Source of the DNA: DATKMG01 sp035541995
GTDB taxonomy: Bacteria; Acidobacteriota; Terriglobia; Versatilivoradales; Versatilivoraceae
Length of the DNA: 6,272 bases
Assembly (NCBI GenBank): GCA_035541995.1
Contig: DATKMG010000793.1
Coordinates: 1 to 6,272, forward strand
Direction: 5' to 3'
Every line of letters starts with the position of its first letter. Within the stretch, counting starts at the first letter, position 1. A program made the position numbers and the translations under genes. Below are positions 1 through 5,454 of the stretch, piece after piece. The notes under the pieces are model-generated. The model was not told where the DNA came from, did not search any database, and was given only the letters and a program-made list of their open reading frames with translations.

Positions 1-327
1 CCCCCTGAAAACTCCTATTTGTGGAACTGGTATCCAAAGATTGGAAATCTTGACACGCTCGGGTTCTGGAAAAAGGTAAATTCGCCCGTGCTGCTGGTGT
101 ACGGCGAACTGGATCAGCTAGTGCCGGTGGATGAGAGTCTTTCGAAAATTGAAGCGGCGCTCGATCGACCGAATACTACCTATACTGCCGTGATCGTGCC
201 AAACGCCCAACACAATCTGACTGTGCACCCCGAACCTAACGGTCCATTCTTTTGGTGGAAAGCAGCTCCGGGCATCGTTGATCTCGTTGTTGCATGGGTA
301 CACCAGCGGACAGAACTCATGCATTGA
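1..327 (+). CDS. alpha/beta hydrolase, C-terminal fragment (5' end outside window)
   Basis: The reading frame is open from base 1 and ends at TGA 325-327, giving 108 residues; the true start lies to the left of the window. The fragment carries the last part of an alpha/beta-hydrolase fold. A beta strand (SPVLLVYGELDQLVP) places the catalytic acid at Asp38 of the fragment, and NAQHNLT places the catalytic His at residue 71; a C-terminal helix follows (GIVDLVVAWVHQR). The nucleophile region is missing, so substrate and subfamily cannot be set. The Asp motif and its spacing to His fit Hydrolase_4/serine-aminopeptidase-like or S9-type hydrolases. The gene converges on the - strand PhnD-like gene, with 164 bases between the stops. 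The fold is confident; the function is unknown. Confidence 0.85.
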   Translation, partial: PPENSYLWNWYPKIGNLDTLGFWKKVNSPVLLVYGELDQLVPVDESLSKIEAALDRPNTTYTAVIVPNAQHNLTVHPEPNGPFFWWKAAPGIVDLVVAWVHQRTELMH

Positions 328-453
328 ATGCGTGCTTAGGCAGGAGGCTCAAAGCTTGGGGCATTCAAGCAGATTGAAGAATTTGGATGCAAGAGGATGT
401 AAGTGGAATAGAAATCAAAAGGACCCCTATAAATCGCGATTTTTCAAGGTTTG

Positions 454-477
454 CCTTGGTGTCTTGGTGCCTTTGTG
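454..477. repeat. 8-bp tandem repeat in a convergent spacer
   Basis: On the + strand three consecutive 8-base units read CCTTGGTG, TCTTGGTG and CCTTTGTG; on the - strand they read CACAAAGG, CACCAAGA, CACCAAGG. The units differ by one or two bases. They sit between two convergent stop codons, just after a 12-base palindrome AAATCGCGATTT (431-442) and a small hairpin CAAGG-TTTG-CCTTG (445-458) that overlaps the first unit. From memory, similar CACAAAG/CACCAAG-type strings recur in intergenic DNA of Acidobacteria and other environmental bacteria. No function is assigned. Confidence 0.55.
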
Positions 478-491
478 GTGTGAATTGCAGG

Positions 492-1346
492 TTAGGCCGA
501 CTTGGCAAGTATACGCTTGAAGAATCCTTGTTGGCCAGCGGCCTGCCGTAATGCAGCGTAGCCATCGAGGTGAGGCGTTAGCCAACGCTGCAGCCCTTCG
601 GCGTCGAGTATGGAGCGATGAACCGGATTGTCATAGCTCATGGCTAAGAGCGCTTCGACAAACCGGCGCCCCTCTTCGCGATCGAAGTCAGCCCGCGCCG
701 TGAACATGCAATGATTGTAGGGCGGAGAAGACCATATCTCACGAAGGCCACCTTCGGGCACCAGGCGCTCGCTGCGTACAGTGCTCCAGAAGGGGCTGCC
801 AATGGCGCCGGCGTCGGCTCGTCCGTCGAGGACGGCGCGCACCACTTCCACTTCGCTGGCCCCGGTATCGCCATGTTTGCCTACGTCGCTGTCGAAGCGC
901 AGCGTCCGGTAGTCCCTCCCCTCGACGATGCCTTGCTGCTCCAAGAAATGAACGGGAAGAATCGCCGCGTGTCCGCTGTCTCGGCTGCCCAGCGCGAGCG
1001 TCCGATTCTTCAAGTCTGCGAGCGTAGAAATGGGGCCTCCGGTGACAGCAACGATCTTGGTCATCCAGCCGAGATCGGTGTCGCGCATGGCGATCGCACG
1101 ACAGGCTTGGCCGCTCCACTCATCGGCTTGCAGATAGGCAAGGTTTGTGTTCCAGGCGATATCGATACGCGGCGCGGCCTCGTTGGGTTGGGCGAGGAGC
1201 GCCAGGACTTGCACCTCGTAGCTCTGAAATAGGATGACCTCAACGGCAAGACTCGCTTCCTCATGAAAATAGCGCCGCATTCCCTCCCAAATCGTAACCA
1301 CTTTCGGATTGTATGCAACAGCTCCCACCCAGATTGTTTTGCTCAT
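492..1346 (-). CDS. PhnD/SsuA-like substrate-binding-protein homologue, no signal peptide
   Basis: This 284-residue protein resembles the periplasmic binding proteins of phosphonate/phosphite and sulfonate ABC transporters (PhnD/SsuA/transferrin-type, type II fold). It opens directly into the first strand (TIWVGAVAYNPKVVTIWEG, residues 4-22). The pre-hinge segment ISTLADLKNRTLALGSRDSG (106-125), typical of the family, is followed by FLEQQGI (134-140), a ligand-loop-like DSDVGKHGDTGASEV (152-166) and the strand VLDGRADAGAIG (172-183). There is no signal peptide or lipobox, so export is not predicted and it may bind its ligand in the cytoplasm. No permease or ATPase gene is nearby. The start ATG is preceded by GTGGAG with a 4-base gap, slightly short, and by AAAGGAAA further upstream. 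It lies 60 bases downstream of the flavoprotein gene on the same strand, probably one transcript. The ligand is unknown; a transport role is doubtful. Confidence 0.85.
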   Translation of the reverse strand: MSKTIWVGAVAYNPKVVTIWEGMRRYFHEEASLAVEVILFQSYEVQVLALLAQPNEAAPRIDIAWNTNLAYLQADEWSGQACRAIAMRDTDLGWMTKIVAVTGGPISTLADLKNRTLALGSRDSGHAAILPVHFLEQQGIVEGRDYRTLRFDSDVGKHGDTGASEVEVVRAVLDGRADAGAIGSPFWSTVRSERLVPEGGLREIWSSPPYNHCMFTARADFDREEGRRFVEALLAMSYDNPVHRSILDAEGLQRWLTPHLDGYAALRQAAGQQGFFKRILAKSA

Positions 1347-1406
1347 GGATCTCCACGTTTCCTTTCAGCGGCGTTTCACAATAAGGTCTTTCGGGGCGCC
1401 CTCGTC

Positions 1407-2558
1407 TCAAAAAAGGGGTATTCCCAACAGCAACTTCCCGATGAACTCGCGCAGAACATCGCCCGTTGGCGCCATGACAGCGCCCGCGTGCGCATCGCGG
1501 AACAGGCGTTCGATGCTCAAATGCTTTGAGAACGCCGCACCGCCGCAAACGCGCATTGCTGCTGAAGTGACGCGAATGGCGACGTCACCTGCAGCGGCTT
1601 TAGACTCAAGCACGCGCAGCATGGTCGTCTCGCGAGGCTTCTCAAGATGCTGAATCAAATCGTCGATGCGCGCCGCGAGGCCGTCGGTATCTATCTGCAT
1701 CGCCGCGAGTTGCGCCCGCAGGGTAGGAAGGCTCTCGCCGAGGCTCTGGCCGAGGTGCTCGAATTTTGCGCTTTTGAGGTGCGACGCAGTTCCAGCGACT
1801 GCCGCTCGGCACAATCCCAAGGCCACCGCTGCGGTCCCCAAATTAAAAAGTGGAAGCACCACGTTTAGCATGGCCGGAAAGCCCGCGCCGTCATCGGTCA
1901 GCTGAAAATCGGATGGGACCTGGCAATCGTCCAGCGCAATCGGCGCAGAAGCGTTGGCCCGGAGTCCCAAACCGTCCCAGGGCCCTGCAACTGAAAGGCC
2001 GCGTGTCTCCGCTGTAAGAAGATAGAGGGTCGAATCGGTAGGTCCTGCCCCTTCAGGGGCAAGCGCAGAAACGACATAGCTCTGCGCATGACCCGCGCTG
2101 GTCACCCATGATTTCTTGGCGCTTAGACGTACACCGTTACCATTCCGATGTGCGCGAGATATAGGTGCCCAGAAATGACTGCGCGAGCCGGCTTCACTGA
2201 ATGCCAGAGTGGACAAATGGCGGCCCGCGCCAATCTCCTGTAGTATGGGTGTGAGCGCCCGAGCTGCGCTTGGGCGTGCTGCCGAGATAGTTGCGGCGCC
2301 GAGGATGTGCATCAGATAGACCATGGCGACAGAAGCGTCGGCCTCGGCGAGCGTCGCAGTCACAACGGCAAACGTGCGGGGACCTAACCCTGAACCGCCA
2401 AAATGCAGAGGCAGCAACAGCCCAAGCAGTCCAGACTCGCCAAGCGATTCGACAGCCTCGGAAGAGAATTGTCCCGCCTTGTCGTTTTGCCCTGCGGATG
2501 GCGCCAGCACGCGACTGGCGATCTCCTGGGCTTTCGCAACGGCCGCCTCATGAGTCAT
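1407..2558 (-). CDS. acyl-CoA dehydrogenase-fold flavoprotein lacking the usual catalytic Glu
   Basis: A 383-residue protein, the usual length for this family. Numbering here is from an alternative ATG at 2573, five codons upstream. The N-terminal helical domain contains ESGLLGLLLPLHFGGSGLG (46-64); the middle beta domain has AFSEAGS (124-130) and KKSWVTSAGHA (153-163); the C-terminal helical domain has CGGAAFSK (343-350) and ERLFRDAH (355-362). Medium/short-chain dehydrogenases carry the catalytic Glu in a YEGT-like motif; here it reads MAPT (367-370), with Ala368 at the Glu position. The isovaleryl/long-chain type base position (LERLVLAGGPLGL) aligns with LFNLGTAAVALGL (242-254), giving Phe. 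A true dehydrogenase is therefore unlikely; relatives such as DszC/SfnB monooxygenases use the same fold with reduced flavin. ATG 2558 is preferred because AGGTG lies 5 bases upstream, whereas ATG 2573 has no ribosome binding site. It is the first gene of the pair with the PhnD-like gene. Confidence 0.85.
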   Translation of the reverse strand: MTHEAAVAKAQEIASRVLAPSAGQNDKAGQFSSEAVESLGESGLLGLLLPLHFGGSGLGPRTFAVVTATLAEADASVAMVYLMHILGAATISAARPSAARALTPILQEIGAGRHLSTLAFSEAGSRSHFWAPISRAHRNGNGVRLSAKKSWVTSAGHAQSYVVSALAPEGAGPTDSTLYLLTAETRGLSVAGPWDGLGLRANASAPIALDDCQVPSDFQLTDDGAGFPAMLNVVLPLFNLGTAAVALGLCRAAVAGTASHLKSAKFEHLGQSLGESLPTLRAQLAAMQIDTDGLAARIDDLIQHLEKPRETTMLRVLESKAAAGDVAIRVTSAAMRVCGGAAFSKHLSIERLFRDAHAGAVMAPTGDVLREFIGKLLLGIPLF

Positions 2559-2563
2559 GATCG

Positions 2564-2568
2564 CACCT
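2564..2568 (-). promoter_or_regulatory. ribosome binding site deciding the flavoprotein start
   Basis: Read on the - strand the sequence is AGGTG followed by CGATC and then ATG. It is the only Shine-Dalgarno-like string near either candidate start and selects ATG 2558 over ATG 2573. Confidence 0.45.
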
Positions 2569-2602
2569 ATCATCCAGAAATCTATTGGATCGAATTAAGA
2601 TT

Positions 2603-2632
2603 ATTGTCGCCGAGAATGCGCGAAGAGGTCAA
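2603..2632 (-). promoter_or_regulatory. candidate sigma-70-type promoter for the flavoprotein/PhnD-like pair
   Basis: On the - strand TTGACC (2632-2627) is separated by 18 bases from GACAAT (2608-2603), matching five of six and four of six consensus positions. Transcription would begin near 2596, giving a leader of about 40 bases before ATG 2558. The match is by eye only. Non-proteobacterial promoters may differ, so this remains a candidate. Confidence 0.35.
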
Positions 2633-3138
2633 ACAGTTTCTGGTGGGTACCGGGCCCCCCGAAACCTTCTTCACGGTAAATTCCTCCAATGTCTTTTCAA
2701 ACCTGCCTTGCTCTCTTGGCACTCGAAGATTACGAAGCCCCAAAGGCCTCGCAAACCAGCGATGGGGCACACTCCACCTCACGCAAAACCGGAATCAACT
2801 CCGCCCTCGCGACGCCCTGCGCGTGCGGGGCCTTGTTCTCCCCTGCCACTTTAATTGCTTTGGTTCTATTCTAGTATTGACTCAATAATCGTCATCCGTC
2901 AAATCTCTAGATTCCTTGACGAAAATCAAAATGAGATTACTTCCCAATTTCTAAGCCGCCCTCTCATTAGGCGGATGCTCCCCCTCGGATCCCGCCCGCG
3001 GATGAGGCAAAGAAGAGTAACCCGGGGGCTTTTCAAGCTCAGTTCAGGCGAGGAAAATGCTGGATGGAGGATTTCACGGGGCAAATTGCGGCTTGTTGCT
3101 TATCATTTTTAGAACAAATCAGCGGCAGAGCCACAGCA

Positions 3139-3153
3139 GCCGCGCAGCGCGGC
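3139..3153. repeat. perfect inverted repeat downstream of the beta-propeller gene
   Basis: GCCGCG-CAG-CGCGGC forms a six-base-pair all-G/C stem with a three-base loop. It lies 75 bases beyond the stop of the - strand beta-propeller gene, where a transcript end might be expected. No run of T directly follows on either strand, so it is not a standard intrinsic terminator. Confidence 0.4.
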
Positions 3154-3227
3154 GGTAAGCCCGAAGACCTTTCTCAAGTTGGAAAAGGGAGAGAAGCATG
3201 CGATATATCTGGACCGACTCCAAAAGT

Positions 3228-4565
3228 TCAGCGGCGCTGGGTTTCCGCGCCTACTAAGGCCTTTGTTGGCATTGTTGCATTGCCTTCTATTGTCATTCTG
3301 ATATCAGTCCTGTAGTCCGTATAATGGACATACTGCCCATGCATCCAAAGCACATGGTCCTCAGCGCCAGTGTATCCCATCGGCACAATCGGACGGACGT
3401 TGAGAAGTCTGGAGTTTCGAGTAATTGATGACGAGGTCCAACTCTTCCCCTCATCGGGGGTCTGCCACCTTTCAATCTCAAATACCCCGTTGATTGGTCT
3501 GGATAAAAAGACAAGAGAAGGATTGTTGTGGTTCAGGGCCATCCCGCCAGAATAATAAGGCTCTCTTTCTTCCTGTCCGGCTCGAGTTTGCGGGAACCAT
3601 TTCCCACCAGACACGATTTCAGTGTCAAACCAGGCTTTCCCGTTCCATCGTGCATAATGGTACCGATGATCCGTTGTGCTCGGGAAGCGGGTGTAGGCGA
3701 TAACGGGATAACCTTTTGCGTCCAAGGCAATATCCCATACCCATGCCCGCACGCCAGTGTCTTTGCCATTGTAAACCACGTCACTTTTGCTGGGTAAAAC
3801 AGGAAGGTTCCCCATATTGCCCACTTTGCTCCCGTCCGCTGTGTAGAACGTTCCCTTCTGATAGCGCAGGTAGTATATGGAATTCCGAGGCTCACTATCC
3901 GGGTGGCCATCCGTAAATGCGAAATGGATCGTCGATGTTCCATCCGATACAATCTTCGTGTAAGGTCTGACGTTTGGGGCTTCATGACCCGGTTCCTCTA
4001 TCAGAATCTTCGGCTGAGTCCAGTGTTCAGCGTCTGCCGATGACGCGAAGGTTGGCTTCCAGCTTGGCCCGCGCCAAAAGACATAAAACCGGCTTTCTGC
4101 TTTCAAAAAGGCCGGGTGGCTGTAAGTGATAGCCGGAGTGTCCGAAACTACAAGCTCCTTCCCCCACTCCAGGATATTTTCTGGTTTGAGGGACGTCCTG
4201 CAGAAGAGGCCTGTCTGGTTGTGTCTGGCATAAAAGACCATCAGTCGTCTATCGGGGAGAACCAGGATCGAGAGCGTGTTGTGGTCGTCGATGTCCCAAT
4301 CTTTCTTCAAGGTAAAACTCTGGATGGAGCCTGTCTGATGATCATAGGCGCCTATCTGTAACTGGCCGTCATGTGTCATCCATCCCGCGTACGTGCGCTT
4401 ATTCTTGCCCTCGACATACACCGCCCGCGGATCCTGGAACCAACACCAGGCCCCATCGTTGGAAAAGATGGGATAGAATTCTCCTCCTTTCGGAGGTTCC
4501 GATTCACAAGTCAAAACCCAAACGGCAATGAACAGGGTAGTCCCCAAAGCCAGCAATCTTTGCAT
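3228..4565 (-). CDS. secreted BNR_4-type beta-propeller protein, putative polysaccharide lyase
   Basis: A 445-residue protein with a short N-terminal export signal (residues 1-19, hydrophobic from Leu4). Cys20 in VLTC could be lipidated, though Thr at -1 makes a poor lipobox. The opening GAWCWFQDPRAVYVEG (38-53), then TYAGWMTHDGQLQIGAYDH (58-76), IDDHNTLSILVL (92-103) and YARHNQTGLFCRTS (112-125), mark the BNR repeat-containing family (BNR_4), which includes ulvan lyases of PL24/PL25. Later Asp-box-like blades follow (SSADAEHWTQPKIL, 175-188; TPDEGKSWTSSSI, 369-381). His95 and His115 are 20 residues apart, as I recall for the active-site histidines of PL25 enzymes, so a lyase role is plausible; Tyr161 and Arg165 are possible partners. 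A non-catalytic sugar-binding propeller is the alternative. The ribosome binding site is weak. The last ~20 residues extend past the propeller without features. Confidence 0.85.
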   Translation of the reverse strand: MQRLLALGTTLFIAVWVLTCESEPPKGGEFYPIFSNDGAWCWFQDPRAVYVEGKNKRTYAGWMTHDGQLQIGAYDHQTGSIQSFTLKKDWDIDDHNTLSILVLPDRRLMVFYARHNQTGLFCRTSLKPENILEWGKELVVSDTPAITYSHPAFLKAESRFYVFWRGPSWKPTFASSADAEHWTQPKILIEEPGHEAPNVRPYTKIVSDGTSTIHFAFTDGHPDSEPRNSIYYLRYQKGTFYTADGSKVGNMGNLPVLPSKSDVVYNGKDTGVRAWVWDIALDAKGYPVIAYTRFPSTTDHRYHYARWNGKAWFDTEIVSGGKWFPQTRAGQEEREPYYSGGMALNHNNPSLVFLSRPINGVFEIERWQTPDEGKSWTSSSITRNSRLLNVRPIVPMGYTGAEDHVLWMHGQYVHYTDYRTDIRMTIEGNATMPTKALVGAETQRR

Positions 4566-4571
4566 CTCAGT

Positions 4572-4775
4572 TCACTTCACTGCCCTATTCAGACCTGGAG
4601 ATTCCCTCACTGTCGAGAAACGGTCGAAGAAGAATTCCCAAATGACTTCTGACGCCTTGAAATCGCGGCAAGTCTTGCCGATTACCAGCTCGGGTAAATA
4701 TTGGGGACCGCCGGGCCAGGTGTGGCCCCCGCCATGGATTTTGATCAACTCCACGCGTGTGTGGCCCCTCCCCTC
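4572..4775 (-). pseudogene. C-terminal remnant of an LpqC/PHB-depolymerase-type esterase
   Basis: The translated - strand reads VELIKIHGGGHTWPGG, then QYLPELVIGKTCRDFKASEV and IWEFF. This is the hallmark C-terminal end of LpqC-like esterases (PHB-depolymerase family), whose catalytic His lies in GGGHTWPGG. Only about 50 family residues remain; the Ser nucleophile and the acid regions are absent. The open frame continues upstream to 4895 with unrelated Cys-rich sequence, and past the family end to TGA/TAA near 4572, overshooting the usual C-terminus by some 15 residues. It lies between the DinB-like and beta-propeller genes on the same strand. The domain identity is confident. That it is a dead remnant is inferred from the missing parts; a sequencing error alone would not supply them. 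Confidence 0.75.
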
Positions 4776-4794
4776 TGAATAAACAAGTCTGCAC

Positions 4795-4887
4795 ACAGAA
4801 GGTTTCAGGAGCTTGCAGCATGGTAAAAGCAAGCAACAGGGTGATAAATGGCCTGCGCAAAGAGGAGTTCCTACCCAGCAAACCCAT
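4795..4887 (-). pseudogene. signal-peptide-like N-terminus, possible front piece of the broken esterase
   Basis: In a different - strand frame from the esterase remnant, an ATG at 4887 begins a peptide with a basic n-region (GRNSSLRR), a hydrophobic core (PFITLLLAFTMLQA) and a polar end (PETFC), the profile of an export signal. LpqC-type esterases are usually secreted. This could be the original N-terminus joined to the C-terminus by a large internal deletion and frameshift. GGGG lies immediately before the ATG, too close for a good ribosome binding site. It may also be chance. Confidence 0.3.
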
Positions 4888-4959
4888 CCCCACACTATAA
4901 TCGATAGGAACTTGAGTCACCAGCCAGCGGACACTCATAGACCACAATCTCGGGGGAAG

Positions 4960-5454
4960 TTAGCGGACGAGCCGCTTGATAAGCTGAATCTGCCCGGCGT
5001 GGTACAAGTCGTGGGAGGCAATTCCACAGATTAGCGTCAGGTTGTCGGTCTTACCGCCGAACGAGGCCGTATAAAGCGCGGCTGGGGGTATCTTCAGGAT
5101 TGCTTCCCGTAGGAGAAGGTGTTCTTTGTCTAGCAGGGAGACCGCAACTTTCCAGGAATCTTCGGTGAGCGTGTCCGGGCAACGAAACCAGTTACTGCCT
5201 TTCAAAGCAAAAGTTCCGCGTTTTTCCCCCAGCAGGCGACGGCGAACTGCGTATTTCCAGTAAGCTGCATGAACCACAATTTCCCAAATATTGTGTCGTC
5301 CGGGAGCAGGACGCTTTAGGGCAGAATCTGCGGTCAGGCCGCGGATGGCACCTCTGAGATTGGGCCCATGCCAGGCCTTTCGTAAATAAGCCTCCTCCAG
5401 CAGCCTCATGAGAATTTGAATTTCAGGGCCGGGAGTTTGATTGCTTGCTCTCAT
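4960..5454 (-). CDS. DinB-superfamily (DinB/YfiT-like) putative metal-dependent protein
   Basis: A 164-residue protein, the full usual length for this four-helix-bundle family. The start of helix 1 is followed by AWHGPNLRGAIRGLTADSAL (27-46) and RHNIWEIVVHAAYWKY (53-68), and the C-terminal helix contains ASHDLYHAGQIQLIKRL (146-162). His62, His148 and His152 match the His triad (H...HxxxH) that binds a divalent metal in DinB/YfiT proteins. Some members are thiol transferases (bacillithiol, mycothiol or glutathione) but most are uncharacterised. The ATG overlaps the TGA of the upstream hydrolase gene as ATGA, and GGAG lies 8 bases before it, so translation is probably coupled. No export signal; cytoplasmic. 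Substrate unknown. Confidence 0.9.
   Translation of the reverse strand: MRASNQTPGPEIQILMRLLEEAYLRKAWHGPNLRGAIRGLTADSALKRPAPGRHNIWEIVVHAAYWKYAVRRRLLGEKRGTFALKGSNWFRCPDTLTEDSWKVAVSLLDKEHLLLREAILKIPPAALYTASFGGKTDNLTLICGIASHDLYHAGQIQLIKRLVR

Larger units (their letters stand above)
2574..3227. other. 654-base stretch without a convincing gene
   Basis: Apart from the candidate promoter and a small hairpin I see no gene here. Several open frames of 60-90 codons exist on both strands (for example 2585-2854 +, 2855-3112 + and 2582-2782 -). Their predicted products are rich in Arg, Pro and Ser, have no recognisable domain, and no frame stands out from its overlapping competitors. Base composition changes along the stretch: the part near the flavoprotein gene is G+C-rich, while about 2850-2950 is A+T-rich. 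It separates the flavoprotein unit from the beta-propeller gene and may hold decayed coding sequence or the junction of an acquired segment. Confidence 0.5.

Noticed and set aside
431..444. AAATCGCGATTT followed by TT as an intrinsic terminator for the + strand hydrolase
   Set aside because: With a CGCG loop only four A/T pairs remain in the stem, and the following T run is too short.
711..1232. A 173-codon + strand open frame opposite the PhnD-like gene
   Set aside because: It is fully antisense to a clearly recognisable gene in G+C-rich DNA, where long antisense frames are expected, and its product has no recognisable domain.
2749..2859. A - strand open stretch reading roughly VAGENKAPHAQGVARAEL in the gap
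   Set aside because: It looked mildly protein-like but is under 40 codons, ends at a stop, has no clear start or family match and cannot be told from chance.
2403..2888. A 161-codon + strand frame crossing the flavoprotein start and the gene-poor stretch
   Set aside because: The first third is antisense to the flavoprotein gene and the rest resembles no family; amino-acid composition looks random.
2956..2974. CCGCC/GGCGG hairpin with a nine-base loop
   Set aside because: A five-base stem with a long loop and no T run is common by chance in DNA of this composition.
4888..4930. TATAGT with TGGTGA 17 bases upstream, as a promoter before the signal-peptide-like frame
   Set aside because: The -35 match is only three of six positions and it would leave almost no leader before the ATG at 4887.
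4585..4947. A 120-codon - strand frame as an intact gene between the DinB-like and beta-propeller genes
   Set aside because: Only its early part has a signal-like segment; its second half is the out-of-frame shadow of the LpqC-type remnant.
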